A stretch of DNA of 20,181 bases from a virus: the IMG/VR virus record IMGVR_UViG_3300040801_001083, positions 1 to 20,181 of that record; one strand, written 5' to 3'. Below the pieces are notes generated by a model. The model ran no database searches, was not told the DNA's origin, and worked only from the letters and a program-made list of their open reading frames with translations. Shown here piece after piece: positions 5,987 to 14,264 of this stretch; within the stretch, counting starts at the first letter, position 1; each line of letters begins with the position of its first letter. Made by a program: the position numbers and the translations under genes.

Positions 5987-6901
5987 ATGAGCAGCACAAT
6001 CTCCGAAGCGCACGTTCAGATGTTCGGACGGAACATCGTCACGCGTGCGCAGCAGATGAGCAGCCGTCTGCGGCCCTACATGCGGGTGCGGACGGGCATC
6101 GTCGGCGAGGCGTGGACGGTGGAGCGGGCCGGGCCAGCCGATGCGGTCGAGATCACGTCCCGACATTCTTCAACGCCACTCGTCGATACGCCGCATGACC
6201 GTCGTCGCGGCTATCTCCGCGACTACGCGTGGGCGGACCTGATCGACAAGCAGGACAAGGTGCGTCTGCTCGCCGACCCGCAGAACGCATACTCGAAGGC
6301 GGGCGCGGCGGCGATGGGCCGTCGGATGGATTCGACCATGATCGCGGCCGCGTCGGCGGACGTGGTCACGGGCAAGGATGGCGACGGCACGGCCAGCCTC
6401 GGCTCGGGTCAACAGATCGCCGTCGATTTCGTGGAGTCGGGCGTCGCGACAAACAGCGGCCTGACCATCGGCAAGCTCCGCGAAGCGCGTCGGATCTTCG
6501 GCGTCGCGGACGTGGACGATTCCGATCTCGAGATGGACGAGTATCTTTGCGCGATCGTCTCGCAACAGCAGATCACGGATCTGCTTCGCGAGGACGAGAT
6601 CACGAACGCGGACTACAACACCGTCCGCGCTCTCGTCAACGGCGAGATCGACACGTTCATGGGGTTCAAGTTCATCCGGACTCAGCTTCTCACGCTGGCG
6701 TCCGCGACGGGCTATCGCACTTGCCTGTTCACGGCGGGCAAGGGCGCGATCGAACTTGGCATCGGGGCCGACCTGATGTACGACGTGTCGATCCGGAACG
6801 ACCTGAACCTCGCGACGCAGGTCTACTTCTCGATGAGCATCGGCGCGGTGCGGGTCGAGGAGGAGCGCGTCGTCGAGTGCCTCTGCGCCGAGCCGACGTG
6901 A
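5987..6901 (+). CDS. Major capsid protein
   Basis: This 304-residue protein matches a widespread phage capsid family recognisable by eye. It has SRLRPYMRVRTG near residues 26-37, then EITSRHSSTPLVDTPHDRRR (55-74), LRDYAWADLIDKQDKVRLL (77-95), a NAYSKAGAAAMGRRMDSTMI helix (100-119), a LTIGKLREARRIFG helix (159-172) and a C-terminal SATGYRTCLFTAGKGAIELG (239-258). The family is expected to have the HK97-like coat fold and to form the icosahedral shell. The start has GGAG six bases upstream. The gene stands alone between two terminators with its own promoter and structured leader, consistent with a need for very high but controlled output. Length and position after the scaffold are typical. Confidence 0.9.
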   Translation: MSSTISEAHVQMFGRNIVTRAQQMSSRLRPYMRVRTGIVGEAWTVERAGPADAVEITSRHSSTPLVDTPHDRRRGYLRDYAWADLIDKQDKVRLLADPQNAYSKAGAAAMGRRMDSTMIAAASADVVTGKDGDGTASLGSGQQIAVDFVESGVATNSGLTIGKLREARRIFGVADVDDSDLEMDEYLCAIVSQQQITDLLREDEITNADYNTVRALVNGEIDTFMGFKFIRTQLLTLASATGYRTCLFTAGKGAIELGIGADLMYDVSIRNDLNLATQVYFSMSIGAVRVEEERVVECLCAEPT

Positions 6902-6917
6902 TCTGACGCCTGAATCG

Positions 6918-6961
6918 GCGGCGGGGCGGTCGCTGACCGGCGCGTCCCGCCGCATCCTTTT
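6918..6961 (+). terminator. Intrinsic terminator after the capsid gene
   Basis: GCGGCGGG (6918-6925) pairs perfectly with CCCGCCGC (6946-6953); the pairing can extend inward by three pairs including a G-T wobble. An alternative inner hairpin CGGTC-GCT-GACCG (6927-6939) also fits. TTTT (6958-6961) follows after four bases. The short, slightly distant T tract suggests a moderate terminator that may let part of transcription reach the next gene. Confidence 0.7.
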
Positions 6962-7008
6962 CGGCCGGTCAACGGTCAACATCAACCCTCTGAACGAGGA
7001 CAATCAAC

Positions 7009-7518
7009 ATGGCGATTGAAACAATCATCGGAGACGCGATCACGCTGATCGACGCGGATCCGCCGACGAAGATGCTCGGCTCGAGCAACGGCGGCCGGGT
7101 CAAGACGTGGGTCGATCATTGGGCCATCGCCGCGGCGACCGCCGCGGACGACGGCTCGACATACCGGGTCGCCCGACTGCCGAAGAACGCGGTCATTCTC
7201 GAAGCGCGGATTCTGGTGGACGCGGCCGATGCGCCCGCAGATCTCGATTTCGGCTACATCGACGGCACGGCCGCGCAGAAGAAGGCGCTCGGCGAGGCCA
7301 TCACGACCGTCAACGGCGCGGCTGGCTGGTCGAGTCTGCTCAAGGATGAGCTTTCCGACCCGGACCAGTGTGGCCTCCAGCTTTGGGAGCGACTCGGCTT
7401 CACGGACGAGGCCGACTGCCCGCAGGAAGTCGATCTCGGACTCGAGGTCGACGGCACGGCGCAGGGCGGCTCCGCGATCATCAACTGCGCGATCATGATC
7501 TACTACGCGGTCCCCTGA
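7009..7518 (+). CDS. Putative head-associated structural protein, 169 aa
   Basis: A soluble protein without membrane segments, directly downstream of the capsid gene. It has strand-like segments AVILEARILVDAAD (61-74) and LDFGYIDG (79-86), and ends with a hydrophobic strand AIINCAIMIYYAVP. The sequence pattern (a YRVARLPKNAVILEARI core, then DLDFGYIDGTAAQKKALGEA) resembles small proteins that commonly follow the capsid gene in podovirus-like genomes and are found in virions, perhaps as decoration or head-completion proteins. The start at 7009 has GAGGA eight bases upstream. The gene is separated from its neighbours by a terminator on the left and a strong hairpin on the right. The precise structural role is inference. 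Confidence 0.6.
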   Translation: MAIETIIGDAITLIDADPPTKMLGSSNGGRVKTWVDHWAIAAATAADDGSTYRVARLPKNAVILEARILVDAADAPADLDFGYIDGTAAQKKALGEAITTVNGAAGWSSLLKDELSDPDQCGLQLWERLGFTDEADCPQEVDLGLEVDGTAQGGSAIINCAIMIYYAVP

Positions 7519-7539
7519 TCATCGGGGTTTCCGGCGCGT

Positions 7540-7572
7540 GAGCGATGGGGGCACGGAGCGCCCCCGTCGCTC
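7540..7572 (+). terminator. Long GC-rich hairpin after the 169-aa head protein gene (attenuator or RNA-stabilising element)
   Basis: GAGCGATGGGGGC (7540-7552) pairs with GCCCCCGTCGCTC (7560-7572) over 13 positions with one T-G wobble and a seven-base loop. No T tract follows (GATTCACATC), so classic termination is doubtful. It may slow or partly stop transcription, be a processing site, or protect the 3' end of upstream messages. Confidence 0.55.
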
Positions 7573-7614
7573 GATTCACATCAACGCTCAACGTCCACAT
7601 AAAGGGGCGACATC

Positions 7615-8010
7615 ATGGGATTCGAGGGACGTGTGAACAAGGCGCTCGGCCGGAACGTCCAGACGGGCGCATGGGTCGGCGCGTCGTTCAAAGACGGCTC
7701 GACCACTTCGGCCGCGGACTCGCTCGCGATTCCGATCACACACGGGCTGGTCATCAAGACGACCGGGGCCGACGCCGAGGCGCTGACGCTGGCGGACGGC
7801 GAGCCCGGCCAGTTGCTTACGATCACGCTCGGCACGGACGGGAACGGCGACGGCACACTGACGCCCGCAACGTCCCTGCACTTCGGGACGATCGTGTTTG
7901 CGGACGCGGGCGACTCGGCGACCCTGCTCTACGTCAACGATACCGTCGGGTGGGTCATCGTCGGCGCAAGCGGCCTGTCGGCGCAGCCGGTCGTGACGCA
8001 GCCCGCGTAA
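7615..8010 (+). CDS. Small beta-rich virion decoration or head-fibre-like protein, 131 aa
   Basis: The core AEALTLADGEPGQLLTITLG (residues 55-73) followed by GDGTLTPATSLHFGTIVFAD (78-97) and DSATLLYVNDTVGWVIVGAS (100-119) is a pattern found in many phages next to capsid genes. These are usually annotated as structural or head decoration proteins. The alternating polar and hydrophobic spacing predicts a compact beta fold. The start has AAGGGG about seven bases upstream. The preceding leader carries a strong hairpin. A decoration role is inferred from the fold type and location between head and tail genes. Confidence 0.6.
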   Translation: MGFEGRVNKALGRNVQTGAWVGASFKDGSTTSAADSLAIPITHGLVIKTTGADAEALTLADGEPGQLLTITLGTDGNGDGTLTPATSLHFGTIVFADAGDSATLLYVNDTVGWVIVGASGLSAQPVVTQPA

Positions 8011-8031
8011 ACTCCAGCAAGGGGGTGACGC

Positions 8032-8634
8032 GTGGCGGACATCGGCAAAGTCACCATCATCAATGCGGCCCTGCTCCACCTGGGGCAGGATCGCATTTCA
8101 TCGCCCGCCGACGACTCGCAGCGAGCGCGTTACGCGCTCGAGCGGTACGACATGATTAGGCAAGAAGTGCTGGTCAGCGTGCCGTGGAACTGCGCGCGTG
8201 AGCTTGCCGCCCTGTCGCAACTGGCGACGGACCCGGCGTGGGGATGGGCGTACCAGTATTCGCTCCCGGACGACTGCCTGCTCGTTCTTCGCATGGGCGA
8301 GAACACGAACGAATGGAAGGTCAAGGGACGGAAGCTACTGACGAACGCGGACTCGGCGAACATCGAATACATCTTTGATCTCGAGGATCCGGCGGTCATG
8401 ACGCCGCTGCTCCGCGAGTGCATCGCCATGAAGCTGGCGAGCGAGCTTGCGGTGCGGGTCGCGTCGATGCCGGACGCCCGCAGCCTGATGATTCGGCGGT
8501 ACGAGGAGTGCATCGCAAAGGCGGGCGGGGTCGAGGCGACGGAAAGCAGTTTGCAGAAGTTCATCGTCCGCGAGTGGGACGATGCGCACTATGGGTTCGA
8601 GGGAGGGGCGTATCGCGGATGGCATGAAAGCTGA
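8032..8634 (+). CDS. Tail tubular protein A-like (T7 gp11-like) protein, 200 aa
   Basis: The start is a GTG at 8032 with AAGGGGG nearby; the next internal ATG would remove the conserved N-terminus. Family features are clear: a start helix TIINAALLHLGQDRISSPAD (8-27), YDMIRQEVLVSVPWNCAREL (39-58), YQYSLPDDCLLVLRM (74-88) and a C-terminal helix LLRECIAMKLASELAVRV (126-143). In T7-like phages this protein forms the dodecameric adaptor ring between the portal and the tail nozzle and gives attachment sites for fibres. The gene overlaps the next one (TGATG), as expected for partners made in fixed ratio. Length is close to that of the family. Confidence 0.85.
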   Translation: MADIGKVTIINAALLHLGQDRISSPADDSQRARYALERYDMIRQEVLVSVPWNCARELAALSQLATDPAWGWAYQYSLPDDCLLVLRMGENTNEWKVKGRKLLTNADSANIEYIFDLEDPAVMTPLLRECIAMKLASELAVRVASMPDARSLMIRRYEECIAKAGGVEATESSLQKFIVREWDDAHYGFEGGAYRGWHES

Positions 8635-10703
8635 TGGCCCGATCGGTCCAGACCAACTTCAACGCGGGCGAACTCAGCCCATCGATGTACGGGCGAAGCG
8701 ACCTCAGCCGCTACGGTGCGGGCGCGAAAACGGTTCACAACTGCATCACGATGAAGGAGGGCGGCGCGAAGCGGAGGAGCGGGACGCGGTTCATCGCCGC
8801 GTCGAAGGACTCCAGCAAGGCGTGCCGCCTCATCGAGTACGTCTACGGGCTTCAGGACACCTACGTCCTCGAGTTCGGCGACGAATACATCCGCTTCTAC
8901 CGTGATTCCGGGCAGTTGATCGAGACGGGCACGACTCCGACGGAAGTCTCCTCTCCGTACAGCGAAGATGATCTCGCCGAACTGAAATGGACGCAAAGCG
9001 CGGACATCTTGTACCTCTGTCATCCCGACTATCCGCCTCACGTTTTGTTCCGAAGCGGGGCGAGCGATATCCTGCCCGGCGCATGGACGATGCAGGAATA
9101 CAGCGTCTCGGACGGCCCCTATCTGCCCCGGAACATTTCGTCCGTCACTCTGACGCCCGGCGCAGCGGCGACGGGAGCGCAGACGGTCACAGCGTCGTCG
9201 GCGCTGTTCGCGTCAACGGACGTGGGCCGCGTGGTGCGGATCAGCAACCCGGCCAGCGGCGAGGATTGGGGTTGGGGCGAGATCACGGTCTACACGAACT
9301 CGACGACGGTCACGGTGGACTTCACGCGTGCATGCGAGACGACGAACGCGACGGCCGACTGGTATCTCGGCGCGTGGAGCGAGACGACCGGGTATCCGCA
9401 TGTCGTGACGATTTCGGATGGGCGGCTCTGGTGGGCGACCACGGACAGCAATCCGGACATGATCTGGTCGTCGCGGGTCAATCGGTTCGGATCGTACAGC
9501 CCGTCGGCCTTGTCGGACGGCACGATCGACGACACATACGCGATCATCCGACAGGTGGACGACAATCAGGTCAATGCGATCCGGTGGTTGTTCACGGACG
9601 ACCGCGGCCTGCTGGTCATGTCGGGCGGCGGGATCTTCGTCGCCAACGGGGCGGATCAATACACGGCCCCGACGCCGGATTCCATGATCGTGCGGCGTCA
9701 GAATCGCGCCACGGTCGCGGCGACGGTGGAGCCGCACCGGATCGGCGACGATCTCCTGTTCCTCAGCGACTCGGCCCGCCAGGTCCATCAAATCGAGTAC
9801 CGCATCACGTCTGACCGGATCCTCGCCCCGGAGATCTCCGTGCTGGCGCGGCACGTCCTCGAGGACGCCGACGGCGCGATTGATTCGGCGGCGGCGCGTG
9901 AGCCGGATCAGGTGTTTTGGATGGCGCTGGCGGACGGCATGCTGGCGGGCGTGACGATCGAGCTTCAACAGGAAGTGTTGGGCTTCCATCGACACACGCT
10001 CGGCGGGTCGTTTGCCGATGGCGATCCGGTTGTGGAGTCGATCGCGGCGATCCGGAACGGGGCGTACGATCAGCTTTGGCTGGTCGTCAAGCGAACAGTC
10101 AACGCGGCGACGGTGCGCTACATCGAGGCACTGGAGCCGAACTTCCAGAACGCGGACGATGCGGAGGACGCGTACTTCGTCGATTGCGGGTTGAGCCTCG
10201 ATTCGGCGACCGAAGTCGGCGTCATCGCCGGGCTGGATCATCTCGAGCTTGAAATGGTCGATGTGCTGGTCGATGGCGCCGTGCATCCGCGATCTCAGGT
10301 GCAGGGCGGACGCGTGGAACTCGAGTTTGCGGGCAAAGTCATTCACGCTGGCCTGCCGTACACGTCCACGATCGAGACGCTTCCGCTGATCGCAAGCTCG
10401 CGGCAGGGCGACATCCGCACCCGCCTGATTCGACCGGACACAGCCCGCGTGCTGGTTCATCGAACGGCGGGCGTCGCTATCGGCCAGGGCGGCACGGACG
10501 CGCCAACCGATCCACTCGAGACGGTGCCCGCACGCCGAGTCGGCGACGACGTGAACGATGCGCCGCCGCTTCGTTCGGGCGTGGTTGAAGTCAGTCCGTT
10601 GGGCTCATCGTCGCCCGACCCGACGATCAAAGTGGAGCAGACATTGCCGTTGCCGATGCACATCCTTCAGATTGCCGCGGAGATCAGCGATGGCCGACTT
10701 TGA
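8634..10703 (+). CDS. Tail tubular protein B-like (T7 gp12-like nozzle) protein, 689 aa
   Basis: The N-terminus has the family hallmark FNAGELSPSMYGRSDLSRY (9-27) followed by NCITMKEGGAKRRSGTRFI. Further typical segments are DGRLWWATTDSNPDMIWSS and FTDDRGLLVMSGGGIFVANG in the middle, and DDLLFLSDSARQVHQIEY toward the centre-right. Such proteins form the hexameric nozzle at the tip of short tails, through which DNA leaves. The length fits the family (T7 gp12 is about 800 residues; environmental relatives are often near 700). It is translationally coupled to the gp11-like gene before it and overlaps the next gene by 14 bases. Confidence 0.85.
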   Translation: MARSVQTNFNAGELSPSMYGRSDLSRYGAGAKTVHNCITMKEGGAKRRSGTRFIAASKDSSKACRLIEYVYGLQDTYVLEFGDEYIRFYRDSGQLIETGTTPTEVSSPYSEDDLAELKWTQSADILYLCHPDYPPHVLFRSGASDILPGAWTMQEYSVSDGPYLPRNISSVTLTPGAAATGAQTVTASSALFASTDVGRVVRISNPASGEDWGWGEITVYTNSTTVTVDFTRACETTNATADWYLGAWSETTGYPHVVTISDGRLWWATTDSNPDMIWSSRVNRFGSYSPSALSDGTIDDTYAIIRQVDDNQVNAIRWLFTDDRGLLVMSGGGIFVANGADQYTAPTPDSMIVRRQNRATVAATVEPHRIGDDLLFLSDSARQVHQIEYRITSDRILAPEISVLARHVLEDADGAIDSAAAREPDQVFWMALADGMLAGVTIELQQEVLGFHRHTLGGSFADGDPVVESIAAIRNGAYDQLWLVVKRTVNAATVRYIEALEPNFQNADDAEDAYFVDCGLSLDSATEVGVIAGLDHLELEMVDVLVDGAVHPRSQVQGGRVELEFAGKVIHAGLPYTSTIETLPLIASSRQGDIRTRLIRPDTARVLVHRTAGVAIGQGGTDAPTDPLETVPARRVGDDVNDAPPLRSGVVEVSPLGSSSPDPTIKVEQTLPLPMHILQIAAEISDGRL

Positions 10704-11145
10704 GATCGTGAAGTTCGATCCGACGCACGTTCACAAACTGACCATTCAGTCGGGCCAGTGGCAGGAGCGCAAGGGGTTGTCGCAGTTCGATGATGAGCAA
10801 TGGACCGCCGTCGCGGCCAACGAGATTGCGTTCACCGGGAAGTACGACGATCGCATCGTCTGCATCGCTGGCCTGACGCCGCGGTGGACCGGACTCGCTG
10901 ACGCGTGGCTGATCCTCGACGAATCGGTCAAGGCGAAGGAGCTACTGCTCATCACGCGGTCGATCGTGGACATCGTGCTGCACTACATGCCCGATCCGTT
11001 TCACCGGATCCAGACGACGGTGCGCGCGGACTGGCCGAACGCGCATCGATGGGCGGAAATGCTCGGGTTCACACGCGAGGGCACGATGCGGCGGGGTGGG
11101 CCGTACGGCGAGGATCTCGATCTCTACGCCCTGGTGGAGGTTTGA
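10690..11145 (+). CDS. GNAT-fold internal virion protein (T7 gp13-like), 151 aa
   Basis: The start at 10690 is chosen over an upstream in-frame ATG at 10558 because it has CGGAG seven bases before it and leaves only a 14-base overlap with the nozzle gene. Features are IVCIAGLTPRWTGLADAWLI (56-75), a helix ELLLITRSIVDIVL (84-97), a strand RIQTTVRADWPNAHRWAEML (106-125) and GFTREGTMRRGGPYGEDLDL (126-145). The V..DWPNAHRWAEMLGF part is the GNAT-like beta5/alpha4 region. The acetyl-CoA loop motif (R/QxxGxG/A) is not evident, so enzymatic activity is doubtful. T7 gp13 and relatives with this fold sit in the same gene order and are needed for virion assembly or ejection. Confidence 0.75.
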   Translation: MADFEIVKFDPTHVHKLTIQSGQWQERKGLSQFDDEQWTAVAANEIAFTGKYDDRIVCIAGLTPRWTGLADAWLILDESVKAKELLLITRSIVDIVLHYMPDPFHRIQTTVRADWPNAHRWAEMLGFTREGTMRRGGPYGEDLDLYALVEV

Positions 11146-11148
11146 TCG

Positions 11149-11691
11149 ATGGGTGGAACTGAACTTCTCATCGCAGGCGCGGTCACGTCGGCGGCTGGCT
11201 CCCTGTTCACGGGATTCTCGACGATGGCGGCGATGGAGCATCAATCAGACATCGCGCACCGGAACGCGACCTTCCAGAAGCAACTCGGAGAACGCAACGC
11301 GCGAGTCGCGTTGGAGCAGGGTCGGGTTGAACGGGCTAGACTGCGGCGGCAGAACCGACGGCGGATCGCGTCATTCGAGGCGCAGGCGGCAGGAAGCGGG
11401 TTCACGGCGGCTGGCTCGCCGACCGATGTCCTGCTCGACATGATGGCCGAAGCGCGGCAGGACGAGAAGCTGATTACCTACGGAGCGCAGACGGCGGCGC
11501 AGCAGGCGAGGCTGACCGGGGAGCTTCAGCGGATCACCGGGTACGAGCGGGCGGCGGCGCTGGAGACAGAGGGCGTCTCGCGTGCGATCGGCGGAAGCGG
11601 GCAGGCTGGAGGATCGTTGCTGACCGGCTTCGTGGACGATGACGGGACATCGCTGTTCAACACGGGCGGCGGCGGAGGAGGCGCGGAATGA
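11149..11691 (+). CDS. Small internal virion protein (T7 gp14-like), 180 aa
   Basis: The protein starts with a weakly hydrophobic segment (ELLIAGAVTSAAGSLFTGFS, residues 5-24), then a long charged helix of likely coiled-coil type (33-75) and a conserved-looking turn AAGSGFTAAGSPTDVLLDMM (80-99). A second long helix (102-145) and a Gly-rich end follow. This architecture is common in phage genes between the nozzle and the large internal proteins. In T7, gp14 inserts into the outer membrane and forms the first part of the ejection channel. The start has GGAGG eight bases upstream; the stop overlaps the next start (ATGA). Confidence 0.7.
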   Translation: MGGTELLIAGAVTSAAGSLFTGFSTMAAMEHQSDIAHRNATFQKQLGERNARVALEQGRVERARLRRQNRRRIASFEAQAAGSGFTAAGSPTDVLLDMMAEARQDEKLITYGAQTAAQQARLTGELQRITGYERAAALETEGVSRAIGGSGQAGGSLLTGFVDDDGTSLFNTGGGGGGAE

Positions 11692-14264
11692 GTCGAGGCG
11701 CTCCACAAGTCGGGTTCCGGGTCGGCGTGCCGAGCGGCCAACTGTCCGCGTCCGGACTCGGGTCATCGGGTCCGCCGTCAAATATCGGGATCGGACTTGG
11801 GCAGGGCATGCAGGCGTTCGGCGAGGCGATGCAACAGGTCGGGCGTCGGCAACTGCGCACGGATCACGCCCGGCAGTACGGGGCGGCGCAGAACCGCGTG
11901 ATCGAGGCGATCGGCGAGGCCAAGTTGAAGTCGTTGGACGCGGACCCGGCCGTGATGGACGACGTGTTCAACTCCGAGCTCGGCGAGGTCGGCGAGTACC
12001 TGAACAAGATCGAGAGCGAGAACGTCCGAAAGGACGCGATGACGTTCTTCGAGCGGACGCGTCTGCGGGAGCAGTTCACGATCCGGACCATCGCGGCCGA
12101 GCGCTCGCACCGGATGGCGCTGGACGAGTTCGGACGCAAGACGGCGATGCTGCAGGGCGTCCTCGGATCGGGCGGGGTCACGCTCGAGGAGGCCAACCGC
12201 ACGGTCGAGGAGTACGCGAACAGCTTGCGGGGATCGCTGGTCGGCGACGAAACGATTGCGGACCTGATCGATCAGGGCGCGCAGCGGATGGCGATCTCGC
12301 ACATTGAGCACCTGATCGCCGCCGATCCGGCGAAGGTGAAGGACGCGCTGAATCGCGACATGATCAAGCCCTACATCGATCCGACCGCACGGGCATCGAT
12401 GCTGAAGCGGGCTAATGCGAATCTGGAATTGAACCAGACGCGGGCGGCGACGGAGGAATGGCGCTCGATCACGGACGACGGATGGCAGGAGTGGCTGAAG
12501 AATCAATGGATGACGGTGGGCGTGGCCGAGTTCATCGATGAAGTGGACGAAACGATCGCCGCAATCGCGAACTCCGGGGCCGAAGTGTCGGATCAGTTCG
12601 GTGCGGGCGTTTCGCCAAACCGGGCGGATCTCAGGGCGGCGTACTGGATCCCGATCATCGAACGCCTGCCGTATCTCGATCCGAAGATGAATGGGCTGGA
12701 GCGATTTCAACTGTTGGTCGCGAAAGGCCAATTCAAGCATCCAGCCATCCTCGAATCGATCGATAAGGCGTCGGCGGCGTTCGATACGCAGATGACGCAC
12801 GTTCAGAAGGTCAACACAGCGATCGCTGAATTGCGGCGTGCGGCGACCATCGGACCACGGCAGAATCAGACATTGCCGGATGCGCCCGCTGGCCTGAACG
12901 GATGGTACGAGGAGCATCGTCTGCTTCAGGGAACGATCGTCACGGCGGCGGAGGGCGTCGGCCGGTCGGGAATGGAGCTTCCGCCTCAGTTCGTCAACGA
13001 CTGGAGCGCGATGGTCGCGGATCCGCAGCGGCGGGACATGGGACGAGCGATGGAAACGCTGCTCGCCCTGTACCAGTTCTCGCCGATCCGCGCACGCGAG
13101 CTTGCGGAAGGGCTTGGGGACGCACGCGGCGAGTTGATGTGGCACGCAGCGTCCAACTCAATGCGGCGGCTCGGCGGCGCTGCGCCCGAACAACGATCGC
13201 AGCAGGCGATCGAACGGGCGGACGTGTTGCAGCGAGCGACGGACGGCGAACTCGCCGCGATGCGAGCGATGTTGAACGGAACGCCGGACGGAAAGGTCGA
13301 GCCGCTGGACCGGCGCGAAGTGATGCCGAAGATCCAGTTGCCGCTGCGCACATCCGCTACGGATATGGCAAAGGGACGCGGAACGCGGATGGATCTGACG
13401 GAGAACCAGGCTCGCGAATGGGACGCCCTGTTCACGATTCACGCTCTGACGAAGGCAAAGGGCGAGGGCATCGATCTTCGCGGGATGGACCTCGCGGACA
13501 CGGAGAACGCGACGATCGACGCGATTCGGGATTATGCCGGCCTGATGGCGACGCGAGAAGTGCTGATCGATACAGCCATCCCGATCGAATCGGCGATCGA
13601 AGTGCCGGTGTGGGGCACGTTCGGCGTCGTTGATACGCAGAAGCCTCGGGTCGAGTTCATGCCCATCGAGGCGCTGACCGGCTCGTCCTCCATCGCCGCG
13701 TCCGCGATTACGCGTACGCAGCGCCAAGCAATCAATCAGGCCATCGCAGCGCACGCGACGGCGCGGGTGATTGCCAACGTGTACGGCGGCATCGTCGAGG
13801 CCAAGCCAGGCCGGGCGTTCCACTACGGCGGCAACGCGTACGTCCCGATGACGTACGACGGGGAGATCCAGCACTTCCTCGAGGTCCGCCTTTCCGGGCC
13901 GGGCGTCAAGACCAAAGTGATTGATTATCAGACGAATCGCGAGTTGTACCGCACGCTGTTCTATCAGGGCGACTTGACGCAGCGGATGGACGATTTTCGG
14001 ATTGGCTCGTGGGCGAACCGTCAACCGAACATGGCGGCGTACTACGCGGCGCGGCAAGATCAGTTCGAGCGGGACACGCGGCGCGGGGAACTGTTCGCCG
14101 ATCTGGCCGACCGAAGGTTTTACGCCATGTTCGAGCGCATGCCGGACGTGGAGAACGACGTTGACATGCGGGAAGTCGGACGCTTGATGAACGCCGTCGC
14201 ACGGGAATACGGCTGGAGTGGGTACATGCCGCCTGATAATCCGCAGGACAATACTTCGCCATGA
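11688..14264 (+). CDS. Large helical internal virion protein (T7 gp15-like), 858 aa
   Basis: A Gly/Ser/Pro-rich N-terminus (1-42) is followed by a mostly helical protein rich in Ala, Glu, Arg and Asp. Early segments such as FGEAMQQVGRRQLRTDHARQ (44-63) and an AISHIEHLIAADPAKVKDAL helix (202-221) match the style of phage internal core proteins. No catalytic motif, signal peptide or membrane segment was seen. Size, fold type and position, coupled by ATGA overlaps to both neighbours, support a role as the gp15-like component of the ejection apparatus that spans the periplasm with the gp16-like protein. Sequence identity to T7 gp15 is not evident by eye, so the call rests mainly on synteny. Confidence 0.65.
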   Translation: MSRGAPQVGFRVGVPSGQLSASGLGSSGPPSNIGIGLGQGMQAFGEAMQQVGRRQLRTDHARQYGAAQNRVIEAIGEAKLKSLDADPAVMDDVFNSELGEVGEYLNKIESENVRKDAMTFFERTRLREQFTIRTIAAERSHRMALDEFGRKTAMLQGVLGSGGVTLEEANRTVEEYANSLRGSLVGDETIADLIDQGAQRMAISHIEHLIAADPAKVKDALNRDMIKPYIDPTARASMLKRANANLELNQTRAATEEWRSITDDGWQEWLKNQWMTVGVAEFIDEVDETIAAIANSGAEVSDQFGAGVSPNRADLRAAYWIPIIERLPYLDPKMNGLERFQLLVAKGQFKHPAILESIDKASAAFDTQMTHVQKVNTAIAELRRAATIGPRQNQTLPDAPAGLNGWYEEHRLLQGTIVTAAEGVGRSGMELPPQFVNDWSAMVADPQRRDMGRAMETLLALYQFSPIRARELAEGLGDARGELMWHAASNSMRRLGGAAPEQRSQQAIERADVLQRATDGELAAMRAMLNGTPDGKVEPLDRREVMPKIQLPLRTSATDMAKGRGTRMDLTENQAREWDALFTIHALTKAKGEGIDLRGMDLADTENATIDAIRDYAGLMATREVLIDTAIPIESAIEVPVWGTFGVVDTQKPRVEFMPIEALTGSSSIAASAITRTQRQAINQAIAAHATARVIANVYGGIVEAKPGRAFHYGGNAYVPMTYDGEIQHFLEVRLSGPGVKTKVIDYQTNRELYRTLFYQGDLTQRMDDFRIGSWANRQPNMAAYYAARQDQFERDTRRGELFADLADRRFYAMFERMPDVENDVDMREVGRLMNAVAREYGWSGYMPPDNPQDNTSP

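Noticed and set aside
7512-7530. CCCC...GGGG hairpin followed by TTT across the stop codon of the 169-aa gene
   Set aside because: There are only four pairs around an eight-base loop and only three T residues, which is too weak for a terminator. The hairpin at 7540-7572 is far stronger.
9213-10460. A 415-codon minus-strand frame
   Set aside because: It is a shadow of the tail nozzle gene, with repetitive Arg/Asp/Val composition and no family pattern.
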